Below, piece by piece: positions 8,564-17,970 of a DNA stretch of 64,000 nt. This stretch comes from Veillonella seminalis. Its GTDB lineage: Bacteria; Bacillota; Negativicutes; Veillonellales; Veillonellaceae. Where the stretch lies: assembly GCF_003992065.1 (NCBI RefSeq), contig NZ_RQUZ01000001.1, forward strand, positions 1 to 64,000. Reading direction: 5' to 3'. Position numbers and translations under genes: made by a program. Under the pieces are notes generated by a model. It saw only the letters and a program-made list of their open reading frames with translations, did no database searches and was not told where the DNA came from. The stretch's first letter is position 1, and every line of letters begins with the position of its first letter.

Positions 8564-8849
8564 ATTCCGGTTTGTGTACTAATGTAACGATGAATTCACT
8601 GTCTTCCACCAGCGTTGCCTGAATGAAGTTATCACCGTTGAAATGTAGCACCGTACCCGGAGTTAATACATGTTGTTCTTCCTGATTGAGTTGAACATCT
8701 ACTTTGCCTTTAACTACGGTAAAGACTACATTGGCTTCCGGATGATTATGGTTTTCCACTTTTTCACCGGCTTTGCCGCCTTTTTTTACGACTACGAAAT
8801 TAGGTCCTTGGAATAATAAGCCTAATTCGTTTTTTTCTGTACTAACCAT
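8562..8849 (-). CDS. Small single-domain cupin protein
   Basis: A 95-residue protein that is essentially one cupin barrel. The first cupin motif is partly visible as EKVENHNHPEANVVFTVVKGKV, with histidines that could bind a metal; the second motif (about residues 62-75, PGTVLHFNGD) is less conserved. The start ATG 8849 has AGGAGG upstream on the minus strand. Small cupins of this kind have many possible roles and no substrate can be inferred. A branched terminator-like structure lies just upstream. Confidence 0.75.
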   Translation of the reverse strand: MVSTEKNELGLLFQGPNFVVVKKGGKAGEKVENHNHPEANVVFTVVKGKVDVQLNQEEQHVLTPGTVLHFNGDNFIQATLVEDSEFIVTLVHKPE

Positions 8850-8870
8850 GAGAATACCTCCTTTACGGGT

Positions 8871-8955
8871 AAAAAAATTGCCGACAGTACGTTGCCTTAT
8901 AGACTATAAGGGAAAGGTAAATTAGTTATAAAGTGCAATGGTCAGCTGTCGGCAA
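8871..8955 (-). terminator. Branched hairpin with T run (minus strand)
   Basis: A perfect 10-bp outer stem CTGTCGGCAA/TTGCCGACAG (8946-8955 with 8878-8887) encloses an inner 7-bp stem CCTTATA/TATAAGG. Read on the minus strand it is followed at once by seven T (8871-8877). It can end the transcript from the reductase genes or act as an attenuator in front of the cupin gene. Confidence 0.6.
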
Positions 8956-9030
8956 GATCTATAATATGTTGTTTATTTTAGGGGCGTACATTACATAGCT
9001 GCTGTTTTGGCTATGTGTTCAAATCTTTTA

Positions 9031-9693
9031 TTAAGCACGTACAATTTTGTACTGTGGGAATTCACCGTCAATTAATTCTACGGTGAATTTAAATTTAGGA
9101 TCGGCGGCACTTACGAAGCCGGTGAACCAAGCTTGGTAAGTGGCCATCATGAATGTTTGATCCACGCCGGCCTTGGCCCAGTTGGCTTTTTGATTGGCAT
9201 GACTGCCTTCCCAAACATATTCGTCAGGCGTATCGGCCAGAACCGTGTCACCGCCGTCACAAGGCATGCCGTTCAGGTAGTAGTTTTGCATAACCTGGTA
9301 GATTTCCTGCGGTGTATGCTCACCTTTATTAAGCTCGTCAGCCGCTACTTTCCCACAAGCGGCACCCTGGGTTACGAAGGCGGTTAAAATAGCCGTTTCC
9401 GCATCTTCGCCACCGCAATCAAGCAAGTCTTTGATGAAATTAGCCTCACGAACTGTCGCAATCTCAATCTGGTTCTGTAACCAGCCGTGAATATTGCTGT
9501 GGTCGATGATCATTTCAAGATTACGATCGGCCGGAATCGGTTTACCGTAAAGATCGACGGCTACGAAATGAAGTTCATCGGCTAAATCACCTAAGGATTT
9601 CTGAGCTTCTTTATAAATTAAATCTTCGCGCTCGATAACGAGGCGGATTTTTTTATACAACCAAAAATGAATATGACCCAAGAATGCTGACAT
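9031..9693 (-). CDS. Protein of unknown function next to a siroheme-type reductase
   Basis: A 220-residue soluble, mostly helical protein that I do not recognise. It has no signal peptide or membrane segment. Three cysteines sit in possible ligand contexts (LLDCGGEDAE, GAACGK, GMPCDGGDT), and two tryptophan-rich patches lie near the C-terminus. It follows the DUF1858 reductase gene by two bases, so the two are almost certainly translated from one message, and a role as its partner or accessory protein is a reasonable inference. Confidence 0.6.
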   Translation of the reverse strand: MSAFLGHIHFWLYKKIRLVIEREDLIYKEAQKSLGDLADELHFVAVDLYGKPIPADRNLEMIIDHSNIHGWLQNQIEIATVREANFIKDLLDCGGEDAETAILTAFVTQGAACGKVAADELNKGEHTPQEIYQVMQNYYLNGMPCDGGDTVLADTPDEYVWEGSHANQKANWAKAGVDQTFMMATYQAWFTGFVSAADPKFKFTVELIDGEFPQYKIVRA

Positions 9694-9695
9694 GA

Positions 9696-10694
9696 TTACG
9701 CTCCTTTACGAAGATTATTCAAACGAGTTACGAGTTCGGCAACATCAAAGCCGTGAATAGAAGCGGCCTGCCATAACGGTTCGGAAGTGGCGGACGGACA
9801 GCCGAGACAGCCCATGCCGATTTCTTGGAGAGCCGGAATGGTGTTTGGATATACTTCAATGATTTCACGAATGATGGAGTTTTCTGTAATAGGTTCACCT
9901 GCTTGTAAGCCCTGCGCACCGTTTATGCCCATACCCGGTAATTTTACAGCCGGTTCGGCGTTTACATTGGCAGCGGCAGCTGCGCTGATGGTCGCGGTTA
10001 CTTTGGTATCAGCTGCTTTAGTATTAGCTAAATCGCCCAATACAGCTTCTTTGAAAGCGTCGAGACCGATGCGATCGATGAAGGCGCCGATACGTTCAAT
10101 GTGAGCGTTTTCTTTGTAGAAGGTTACCATACGGTTAACTAACTCCAATACTTCTTTTTCCGTTGCGACTTCGGCAATGAGGTCGGCGAAGCGAGGATGA
10201 GCCCCAGCACTGCCGCCGGCATATACCTGCCAACCGTCAACGGTACCGATAACCCCGATATCTTTGGTGATGGATTCGGAACAGGAGTTCGGGCAACCGG
10301 ATACGCCCATTTTCATTTTGGACGGCATTTCTTGAGATACATATAATTTTTCGAGTTTCATACCGAGGCTTACGCTGTCTTGTTTAGCACGTTTACAGAA
10401 TGTTGTACCCGGGCAAATTTTGACACTGCGTACGCGGTTGGATGTGGTGTAAGCCGGTGCCATGCCGAGCATGTCCCAAGCTTTATCTACATCTTCCGCT
10501 TTTAAATTGGTGATCATAATGCGTTGACCACCGGTGATTTTGAGGGTGGCTTTGAATGTGTTAGCCACATCTATAAATTTTTGAAGCATAGCGGGTTGTA
10601 CGAAACCTCCCGGAATGCGTGGTGTAATTGCATAACGGCGTTCACCGTTGCGAATGCGTTGTAAGTTACCTGCTACTTGAGCCATAATTGTCAT
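9696..10694 (-). CDS. Nitrite/sulfite reductase-like hemoprotein with C-terminal DUF1858 domain
   Basis: A 332-residue protein. ATG 10694 was chosen because AAAGGA lies five bases upstream; an in-frame ATG further up has no site. The NirA-type fold has a ferredoxin-like half (residues 1-70) and the siroheme/[4Fe-4S] ligand pattern C-x5-C (CPGTTFC) and C-x3-C (CPNSC). After a long Ala-rich linker a DUF1858 domain follows (about 255-330) with CLGC. The protein is shorter than assimilatory sulfite reductases and has no flavin domain. Likely substrates are small N or S oxides, but this is not certain. Confidence 0.8.
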   Translation of the reverse strand: MTIMAQVAGNLQRIRNGERRYAITPRIPGGFVQPAMLQKFIDVANTFKATLKITGGQRIMITNLKAEDVDKAWDMLGMAPAYTTSNRVRSVKICPGTTFCKRAKQDSVSLGMKLEKLYVSQEMPSKMKMGVSGCPNSCSESITKDIGVIGTVDGWQVYAGGSAGAHPRFADLIAEVATEKEVLELVNRMVTFYKENAHIERIGAFIDRIGLDAFKEAVLGDLANTKAADTKVTATISAAAAANVNAEPAVKLPGMGINGAQGLQAGEPITENSIIREIIEVYPNTIPALQEIGMGCLGCPSATSEPLWQAASIHGFDVAELVTRLNNLRKGA

Positions 10695-10987
10695 CGTCCT
10701 TTCCCTTGACGGCACTCACTTTACGAGTGCAATACTTCTACGTATAATAAAGAAGGTATCGTTTACTTTTTAATACGTTTAAACGATTACTTCATATTCT
10801 TTAGTAAACGGAACTTTTCGTGTTTACATGCTTATTATAGGACATTTAACTTGAAATGTATGTAGCCGGTGCTACATTTTTATTTTTTTAGATATAATTT
10901 AAGAATGATTCGTTATTGCACTTCTGAAAAGGGAATGGCTGTATAGGCAGTCATTCAACATAACGATTATGTCATGCGAGGTATGTA
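10695..10987. promoter_or_regulatory. Divergent promoter region between the reductase genes and sfsA
   Basis: A TATAAT on the minus strand (plus positions 10833-10838) would serve the reductase pair. AT-rich sequence with the palindrome GTTTAAAC nearby (about 10777-10784) could be an operator. No gene is seen. Confidence 0.35.
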
Positions 10988-12139
10988 ATGAAACAGTTAT
11001 ATGAAAAGGTATTAACCGGACGGTTTGTAGAGCGCCCCAATCGTTTTGTAGTCCATTTGGCGATGGATCATTTGGATGGTGAAGTGGTTCCGGCCCATTT
11101 ACCTAATCCGGGGCGCATGTGGGAATTACTATATCCGGGTGTGAAATTTTATGTGGTGCATCACCCGAAGGCGGGAGCTAAAACGCAATATCGTGTTATC
11201 GGCATTGAGCGTGACGGTGTGCCAATTATGCTTGATACCAATTATAGTAATGATGTGGCTGAGTATTTAATCGCGACTAAACAAATTCCGGGCTGGGAAG
11301 AGTGGTCGGTGGTGCGCCGTGAGTATACGGTGGGCAACAGCCGCTTCGACTTGTTTTTGACCAATGATGACGGGGAAGCTTTTTTATTGGAAGTAAAATC
11401 ATGCACCTTATTCAGCAGTGAAGGAGCCATGTTTCCTGATGCCATAACGGAACGGGGACGGAAACATTTATTGCATTTGCAGGCCTTACAAAGTGAAGGC
11501 TACCATACGGGCGTCTTGTTTTTGGTGCAATGGGAACGGGCCCGTTGGTTTCTGCCGGATTATCACACGGATTTGGAATTTGCCAAAACATTTGCCGAAG
11601 TAGCGGGTGATCTTGATTGGAAAGCCATAGCCCTTCGTTGGACGGAAGAATTTACCATGCCCACAGTCATTCGTGAATGTCACTATGATGCGAACTTGCT
11701 TCGCCGTGAAGCGGAAGATCGCGGTGATTATTTGGTGGTCTTACAATTGCCGGATGCTATGGATTTAGAAATTGGCAGCAAGGGTGTCATGCATTTTGAA
11801 GCCGGTTATTATACCTATGTAGGTTCCGCTAAAGCTAATTTGACGAAGCGTTTGGAGCGCCATAAACGGAAACGTAAGAAACTCCATTGGCATCTTGATT
11901 ATTTCCGCTCTCATTGTGAAATGATTGCTACTGTACCGATTAGAAGCAGTGCAGATTTGGAATGCGAACTGGCTAAAGCTATGAAAAAACTGGACACATG
12001 GGAAGTGCCGGGATTCGGCTCCAGTGATTGCGATTGCAACAGTCATTTATTCGGTACGACTTACAATCCGATTCATAATGAACCGTTTATGCTCATGGTA
12101 GAGAATTTCCGCATGAATCGCTTGGATGAGGAGATTTAA
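10988..12139 (+). CDS. sfsA: SfsA-family protein fused to a DUF123 (GIY-YIG-like) domain
   Basis: A 383-residue fusion. Residues 1-225 match SfsA: the N-terminal OB-like part with VPAHLPNPGRM, and the nuclease-like core with ExK in LEVKSCTL. Residues about 235-375 match DUF123, a GIY-YIG-like domain (GYYTYVGSA, then LHWHLDYFRS and FGSSDCDC-SHLF). SfsA alone is about 235 residues. Both halves resemble nucleic-acid enzymes, so a DNA or RNA repair role is possible. The catalytic Tyr/Gly positions look kept. A GAGGT site precedes ATG 10988, and ynfA follows after three bases. Confidence 0.88.
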   Translation: MKQLYEKVLTGRFVERPNRFVVHLAMDHLDGEVVPAHLPNPGRMWELLYPGVKFYVVHHPKAGAKTQYRVIGIERDGVPIMLDTNYSNDVAEYLIATKQIPGWEEWSVVRREYTVGNSRFDLFLTNDDGEAFLLEVKSCTLFSSEGAMFPDAITERGRKHLLHLQALQSEGYHTGVLFLVQWERARWFLPDYHTDLEFAKTFAEVAGDLDWKAIALRWTEEFTMPTVIRECHYDANLLRREAEDRGDYLVVLQLPDAMDLEIGSKGVMHFEAGYYTYVGSAKANLTKRLERHKRKRKKLHWHLDYFRSHCEMIATVPIRSSADLECELAKAMKKLDTWEVPGFGSSDCDCNSHLFGTTYNPIHNEPFMLMVENFRMNRLDEEI

Positions 12140-12142
12140 CAT

Positions 12143-12469
12143 ATGGAGATTGCTAAATCATTATTCTATTTCGTCGTGGCCGGTCTTTTTGAAATCGGTG
12201 GCGGCTACCTGGTATGGCTTGCTTTAAAAGAGGATAAGGGCCCTTGGTACTTGGCGGCCGGTGCGGTGGTGCTATTTTTATACGGCATCGTGCCTACCTT
12301 GCAGGAAGCCTCTTTCGGTCGTGTCTACGCGGCGTACGGTGGAATTTTCATCGTTTTATCCATCCTTTGGGGCTGGCAGGTTGATAAAGTAGTGCCCGAT
12401 ATGGCCGATTTAGTCGGCGGAGCCATCGCTCTGGTCGGTGTTTTGATTATTATGTACTATCCGCGTTAA
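12143..12469 (+). CDS. YnfA-family (UPF0060) small membrane protein
   Basis: A 108-residue protein with four predicted membrane helices and the family signatures [18 protein letters not shown] and GRVYAAYGG. The fold is like that of small multidrug-resistance transporters, and family members have been linked to drug efflux, but the native substrate is unknown. It starts three bases after the stop of sfsA with a GAGGAG site inside the sfsA end, so the two are co-transcribed. Confidence 0.9.
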   Translation: MEIAKSLFYFVVAGLFEIGGGYLVWLALKEDKGPWYLAAGAVVLFLYGIVPTLQEASFGRVYAAYGGIFIVLSILWGWQVDKVVPDMADLVGGAIALVGVLIIMYYPR

Positions 12470-12644
12470 CGGATATGGTACATTTTGATAAATGCCTTAA
12501 AAGTCACAATAAACCGGCTTAGATAATGCGATAACTGCGTGAAAAAGTAGCGAAAAAGCACTAAAAATGCTATAATATAAGTTGCTAATAAATTAAATGA
12601 GCGATTGAAATGTACTATTAGTTATTATTAAATGAGGTGAGACT

Positions 12645-15122
12645 GTGGAGGAAACGACCTGGAGTCACGGGAAAATTGAGCCCGTCCAGATTGATAAAGA
12701 AATGAAGAGCTCCTATATCGATTATGCCATGAGTGTAATCGTTATGCGTGCCTTACCGGATGTTCGCGATGGTCTTAAACCGGTGCATCGTCGTATTTTG
12801 TACGCTATGCATGAAACCGGTATGGCCCCTAATAAGCCTTATAAGAAATCGGCCCGTATCGTCGGGGATGTACTTGGTAAATATCATCCGCACGGGGATA
12901 GTTCCGTATATGATGCGACGGTGCGTTTGGCACAGGATTTTAATACGCGTTACCTCTTGGTAGACGGTCATGGCAACTTCGGTTCTATCGACGGTGACTC
13001 GGCGGCGGCTATGCGTTATACGGAAGTACGTATGGCTCGTATTACTACGGAAATGCTTGCTGATATCGACAAAGATACTGTTGATTTCATGCCGAACTAT
13101 GATGAATCTTTACAAGAACCGACTGTATTGCCGGCTAAAATTCCGAACTTGTTAATTAACGGTTCGGCCGGTATTGCGGTTGGTATGGCAACGAATATTC
13201 CGCCGCATAACTTGAATGAAGTGGCGGACGGCTTAATTATGCTCATCGACAATCCGGATGCGGATGTTAATGATTTGATGACTGCCATTAAAGGTCCGGA
13301 CTTCCCGACCGGGGCGTTAATTCTCGGTCGTGACGGTATTAAAAAAGCTTACAGCACCGGTCGCGGCAGTATTAAGATGCGTGCCCGTGCCACTATTGAA
13401 GAAATGAACAAGGGCAAACATCGTATCGTGGTAACGGAAATTCCGTACCAGGTAAATAAAGCCCGAGTTATTGAAAGTATTGCCGAATTAAGCCGTGATA
13501 AAGTTATCGACGGTATTACGGCTCTTCGTGACGAAAGTGACCGTCGCGGTATGCGTATCGTGGTAGAACTTCGTGCCGATGTACAGCCTGATATCGTTCT
13601 TAATAAATTGTATAAACACACTCAATTGCAAGACACCTTTGGTGTAATCATGCTTGCCTTGGTAGACGGTCATCCGCGCGTATTGACGTTAAAAGAAGTG
13701 CTCACGCATTACTTAAATCATCGTTTAGGTGTTATCGTTCGCCGTACGCAGTTTGAATTGGCCAAAGCAGAAGCACGTGCTCACATCTTGGAAGGCTTGC
13801 TCATCGCACTTGATCATATCGATGAAGTTATTGCTACGATTCGCGCATCGGAAACTGATGAAATCGCGAAAAACGCATTGATGCAAAAATTCGGTTTAAC
13901 CGAAAAACAAGCCGTAGCTATTTTGGATATGCGTTTACGTCGCTTGACCGGTTTGGAACGCGAAAAGATTGAAGACGAATACAAACAGTTGGAAATCCTC
14001 ATTGCGGACTTGAAAGCCATCTTGGCCAGCGAAGAACGTCAACGCGGTATCATTAAAGACGAATTGACCGATATGAAACAGAAATACGGTGACAAACGTC
14101 GCAGTGAAATTACGATTGATACCTCCGAACTTGATGTGGAAGATTTGATTGCCGATGAAGAAATGGTTATCACATTGACTCGTCAGGGCTATATTAAACG
14201 CATGAATGCCAATGTATATCGCAACCAGCATAAAGGCGGTGTGGGCGTAGTCGGCATGAAGACGAAGGAAGATGATTATGTAGTACAGATTTCTCATGTA
14301 CGCACTCATAATACACTCTTATTCTTCACGACGGCGGGTCGTGTATATCGCTTGAAAGGTTACGAAGTACCGGAAGCATCAAGCCGTAACTCACGCGGTA
14401 CAGCGATTATCAATGTATTGCCACTCAATGTGGGTGAAACAGTTACGACCATGATTGATATGGAAACAGTTGACCATAGCCTTAACTTGTTAATGGTAAC
14501 GAAACAAGGTGTAGTAAAACGTACCTCCATTGAAGAGTATCAAAACATTCGCCGCAGCGGTTTGAATGCGATTTCCTTGGCTGATGATGATCGACTCATT
14601 TCCGTATGCCTTACTTCCGGTAATCAGGATGTTCTCTTGGGAACCCGTAAAGGCATGGCTATTCGTTTCAATGAAGAAGACGTACGTCTCATGAAACGTT
14701 CCGCTCAGGGTGTTCGCGGTATTAAACTTAATGCCGGTGATGATGTAGTCGGTGCCGGTGTGATTACCGAATCGGGCGAAGTCTGTCAGGTATTTACCAT
14801 CAGTGAAGAAGGTTTCGGTAAACGCAACAGCGAAGATGCATACTCGCTCCAGAAACGCGGTGGCAAAGGGACGAAAAACTTCCGCATTACCGACAAAACC
14901 GGTGATGTCGTAGCCGTAGAAATCGTAACTGACAGTGATGAAGTAATGCTTATCTCCGAACAGGGCAAGATTATTCGTTTTGATATGAAAGATATTGCCG
15001 TTAAAAAAGGTAAAGCAATTTCCGGTGTAAAATTGCAGAATCTTGAAGGCGGGGATAAAGTAGCTTCCGTTGCTATTATCGCCAAAGATGAGTTGGATAC
15101 AGAAGAAGACAGCTTGTTCTAA
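12645..15122 (+). CDS. gyrA: DNA gyrase subunit A
   Basis: A complete 825-residue GyrA, the DNA-breaking subunit of gyrase. The breakage-reunion domain carries the catalytic tyrosine in AAMRYTE (Tyr125). The quinolone-resistance region reads [11 protein letters not shown], so the residues equal to E. coli Ser83 and Asp87 are the sensitive forms (Ser86, Asp90). The C-terminal DNA-wrapping beta-pinwheel has the GyrA-box-like sequence QRGGKGT near residue 745. The start is GTG with an AGGTGA site. gyrB is not adjacent, and a terminator follows. Confidence 0.98.
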   Translation: MEETTWSHGKIEPVQIDKEMKSSYIDYAMSVIVMRALPDVRDGLKPVHRRILYAMHETGMAPNKPYKKSARIVGDVLGKYHPHGDSSVYDATVRLAQDFNTRYLLVDGHGNFGSIDGDSAAAMRYTEVRMARITTEMLADIDKDTVDFMPNYDESLQEPTVLPAKIPNLLINGSAGIAVGMATNIPPHNLNEVADGLIMLIDNPDADVNDLMTAIKGPDFPTGALILGRDGIKKAYSTGRGSIKMRARATIEEMNKGKHRIVVTEIPYQVNKARVIESIAELSRDKVIDGITALRDESDRRGMRIVVELRADVQPDIVLNKLYKHTQLQDTFGVIMLALVDGHPRVLTLKEVLTHYLNHRLGVIVRRTQFELAKAEARAHILEGLLIALDHIDEVIATIRASETDEIAKNALMQKFGLTEKQAVAILDMRLRRLTGLEREKIEDEYKQLEILIADLKAILASEERQRGIIKDELTDMKQKYGDKRRSEITIDTSELDVEDLIADEEMVITLTRQGYIKRMNANVYRNQHKGGVGVVGMKTKEDDYVVQISHVRTHNTLLFFTTAGRVYRLKGYEVPEASSRNSRGTAIINVLPLNVGETVTTMIDMETVDHSLNLLMVTKQGVVKRTSIEEYQNIRRSGLNAISLADDDRLISVCLTSGNQDVLLGTRKGMAIRFNEEDVRLMKRSAQGVRGIKLNAGDDVVGAGVITESGEVCQVFTISEEGFGKRNSEDAYSLQKRGGKGTKNFRITDKTGDVVAVEIVTDSDEVMLISEQGKIIRFDMKDIAVKKGKAISGVKLQNLEGGDKVASVAIIAKDELDTEEDSLF

Positions 15123-15171
15123 GTTGTTTTAATCAATAAAAATAAAAGGTATTGTAAGACTACAATCCTAA

Positions 15172-15222
15172 AATAAAGCGGTTTGAAGATTTAGGTAGCT
15201 TCAAGCCGCTTTATTGATTTTT
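15172..15222 (+). terminator. Intrinsic terminator after gyrA
   Basis: A 17-bp stem AATAAAGCGGTTTGAAG/CTTCAAGCCGCTTTATT (15172-15188 with 15199-15215) with one wobble pair, followed by a T-rich run. Confidence 0.85.
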
Positions 15223-15373
15223 TATTAAGTTATTGCTTCGATATTATTTTACCGTCTTTAATATGGACTCAAATACCTTTATTAATCAAAATAAATTCCT
15301 GAAAAATTCTCTTTTGTACAATTTTATGGTAAAATACATATATATAGAATGAAATATATAGATATAGTTGTAT

Positions 15374-15604
15374 TTTACAAAGTGTAAATATGTAGTATAA
15401 TTATAGAGTTCGCTGATTATCACTCAGCCCCTATCGGTACTCTATCGTAAGTATCGATTGGCCCTAAGTGCAGTGACTATAAAATCCTAAGAGGTTAGGT
15501 AATTTGGGTTAGAGAACAGATCCTAATAAAATGTACAGCGTTATAAGAAAATCAGAACGCTATAACCGTGTATTATTACTGTTAGTTCATAGGAGGCGAG
15601 TCCT
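15374..15604 (+). promoter_or_regulatory. Promoter and structured 5' leader of the DUF2156 gene
   Basis: TTTACA (15374-15379) and TATAAT (15396-15401) are 16 bases apart, giving a start near 15408 and a leader of about 195 bases. The leader can fold into a long stem-loop at 15421-15470 (CACTCAG/CTAAGTG outer, CTATCGGTAC/GTATCGATTG inner), a small CCTAA/TTAGG hairpin near 15490, and AGCGTT/AACGCT near 15540-15560. It matches no riboswitch class that I can recognise. The ribosome site AGGAGG is at 15591-15596. The stretch 15223-15373 shows nothing else. Confidence 0.5.
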
Positions 15605-16513
15605 ATTTTAGAATTTAAAAGATTTGAATTAAAAGATAAACCAATCATTGATGATTATTTTGCAATTCATCATTATGAATCATCAGATAACTGTTTTACC
15701 ACATTATATATGTGGCAGGACGCTTACGGTATTCAATGGGCCGAAGAAGACGGCGTATTGTTTATCAAAGGGGGCGGTAAACGTGAACCGTTTATGTTGC
15801 CGCCGTTTGCCGGTAAAGACGCAAAATTCGTAGACGGTCTTGATATGGCCAAAGAATGGTTTGAAGTAAATAATTTACCGTTCCGTTTAAAAGGCGTTAA
15901 TCCGATCATGATGGAACGTATGAATACGCTTTGTCCTGATTGTTATGAATTTACGCCGGACCGTGACAATTTTGAGTACATTTATAAGACTCAAGATTTG
16001 ATTACTTTATCCGGTAAAAAATTGCGTCAGAAGAAAAATCATTTAAACCAGTTCCGCATGCAGTATACCAACTATGAGTACATGCCGCTTACTTCGGATA
16101 TTTTTGCCGACTGTATCGCTACGGCTGAATCTTGGGTGGAAACGCATCATGAAGAAGGCATCGAAGATGAGTTGGAATCCATTAAATTGTTATTCGCTCA
16201 TTGGGATGAACTCGGTCTTGTAGGCGGTGCTATTAAATTGTTCGGTCGAATCGAAGCATTCACTATCGGTGAATACTTGAACGAACGTATGGCTTTGATT
16301 CATATTGAAAAAGCAAATCCTACTATTCGCGGTTTGTACCAGGCTATCAACAATGAATTCATTCGTCATGAATTTGCCGATACAGAATTTGTAAACCGTG
16401 AAGAAGATATGGGCTTACCGGGTCTTCGTAAGGCTAAAGAATCGTATAATCCGGATCATTTTGCCGAAAAATATGATGCGGTCTATGCCGATATTTGTCC
16501 GATTAAGGAATAA
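15605..16513 (+). CDS. DUF2156 domain protein (lysylphosphatidylglycerol synthetase-like C-terminal domain), apparent ATT start
   Basis: A 302-residue soluble protein of the DUF2156 family, which has a GNAT-like fold related to the aminoacyl-transfer domain of phosphatidylglycerol lysyltransferases; its substrate is unknown. Family members normally begin with a pattern like LxFKxxxLxDKxxxDxY, then SFTTLYMWxDAYG. Here that N-terminal part (LEFKRFELKDKPIIDDYF) is in frame from ATT 15605, and AGGAGG lies eight bases before it. The first ATG (15710) would remove 35 conserved residues and has no ribosome site. So ATT is the likely start codon. Confidence 0.8.
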   Translation: MLEFKRFELKDKPIIDDYFAIHHYESSDNCFTTLYMWQDAYGIQWAEEDGVLFIKGGGKREPFMLPPFAGKDAKFVDGLDMAKEWFEVNNLPFRLKGVNPIMMERMNTLCPDCYEFTPDRDNFEYIYKTQDLITLSGKKLRQKKNHLNQFRMQYTNYEYMPLTSDIFADCIATAESWVETHHEEGIEDELESIKLLFAHWDELGLVGGAIKLFGRIEAFTIGEYLNERMALIHIEKANPTIRGLYQAINNEFIRHEFADTEFVNREEDMGLPGLRKAKESYNPDHFAEKYDAVYADICPIKE

Positions 16514-16520
16514 AGCATAA

Positions 16521-16547
16521 GGGGAGTCCCGAGGACTCTCCTTTTTT
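16521..16547 (+). terminator. Intrinsic terminator after the DUF2156 gene
   Basis: The stem GGGGAGTCC/GGACTCTCC (16521-16529 with 16533-16541) has a 3-base loop and one wobble pair, followed by six T. Confidence 0.85.
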
Positions 16548-16637
16548 GTATATACACTGAATTGAACTATGTAGTGCTTTAATTGGCATGCATATTATCT
16601 GACTATAATTGAGTGTTATGAAAAAAGAGGTGTGATT

Positions 16638-17858
16638 ATGGAATTTAGAATTGCCAATACCAATGACACAAAGGCCGTGGAGAACTTGTGGGCCTATTGC
16701 TTTGAAACCAAAGACGATCCGTTTTTCCAATATTATTTCAGCAAAGCGTATGAACCGGAACATACCATGGTGGGGTATGACGGCAACGTATTGACCAGTA
16801 TGGTACATTTACGTCAATACACGCTTAATGTGCGCGGTGCGCTTGTACCGGTTAGTTACATGGTAGGGGTAGCCACCGATCCGGTAGCGCGTCGTGGCGG
16901 TATCGGCGGCCAATTATTAACTGCTTCTTTGGAAGAGTTAAAGCAGCGCGGCCAGGGTATCACTATTTTAATGCCGTCTAAAGCAGCATTTTATCAGCAG
17001 TATGGTTGGGAATTATACGCTCATCAATGGGTGCAGACATTGAGTCTTGAAGAATTGCGTCCGCTTACAGATAAAACGTTACACTTCGGCCTTTTGCAAT
17101 CGGAAGACGAATGGACTAAGTTAGCGCCTATTTATGAGGCTTATACGGAAGGTTTATCCGGTTATGCCGTACGTGGTGAAAAAGAATGGCATCGCTTGTT
17201 GGGTAGCTTCTTTGCGGAAGGCGTACGTGTAGCCTATGTGCAGACCGAGGACGGTCAGATTGAAGGCTATGCGGTGTATCGTTTGGGAGCGGAAGAAATT
17301 CCGGTAACCGAATTTGTTTATACCTCCCGTCGCGGTCAAAAAGGGCTCTTAAATTACTTGTATAATCATCGTTCACAAGGTTCAAGTATTCGCTGGAACG
17401 AAGGTATGCAGGATGAGTCCTATATTTTCCATCCGAACGGTAAAACCGGTCATACGACTATGCCGTATATGATGAGCCGTATCGTTGATGTTACAACCGC
17501 TATGGCGAGTGTGCCGGCTCATATTGATGCGCATTGGGCCAATCAGCCGGGCGTAGTTGACGGTAAGACGTATACTTTTACGTTGGGAGTGAAGGATTCC
17601 TTGGCAACTTGGAACGAAGGCACTTATGAAGTTACTATTCATAGTGACGGCCATGTAGCGGCCGTTACAACAGCGGACGAAGTTAAGGCTGATGTACAGG
17701 TTTTAAGTGAAGTTGGCGCCTTAAGCCTTATCCTCATGGGCCGCATGACAGCCTCTGAGTTACTGTTTGAAGGTAAGGTATGCGGTGAAAAAGCGGTTAT
17801 TGCCATGCTTAACCGCGTATATCCGAAACAAAAAACATACATTAATGAATGGTGGTAA
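16638..17858 (+). CDS. Eis-like GNAT family N-acetyltransferase
   Basis: A 406-residue protein from ATG 16638, seven bases after AAGAGG; the GTG at 16632 is too close to the site. The N-terminal GNAT domain has the acetyl-CoA loop VARRGGIGGQLL and the segment AFYQQYGWELYAH typical of the Eis family. A second GNAT-like half follows, then a C-terminal sterol-carrier-like domain (about residues 305-405). Eis enzymes acetylate amines including aminoglycosides in some species, but the natural substrate here is unknown. It stands as a single gene between a terminator and the dpaL pseudogene. Confidence 0.85.
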   Translation: MEFRIANTNDTKAVENLWAYCFETKDDPFFQYYFSKAYEPEHTMVGYDGNVLTSMVHLRQYTLNVRGALVPVSYMVGVATDPVARRGGIGGQLLTASLEELKQRGQGITILMPSKAAFYQQYGWELYAHQWVQTLSLEELRPLTDKTLHFGLLQSEDEWTKLAPIYEAYTEGLSGYAVRGEKEWHRLLGSFFAEGVRVAYVQTEDGQIEGYAVYRLGAEEIPVTEFVYTSRRGQKGLLNYLYNHRSQGSSIRWNEGMQDESYIFHPNGKTGHTTMPYMMSRIVDVTTAMASVPAHIDAHWANQPGVVDGKTYTFTLGVKDSLATWNEGTYEVTIHSDGHVAAVTTADEVKADVQVLSEVGALSLILMGRMTASELLFEGKVCGEKAVIAMLNRVYPKQKTYINEWW

Positions 17859-17970
17859 AATTTAATAAATTAAAGCCCTTATAAGGTTCAGACTCTATTA
17901 ATAACGGATGTATTACATTTAAATCGATAGCTTTCTTGTATCTTATGAATGACATAAGTTAGGAGGATCC

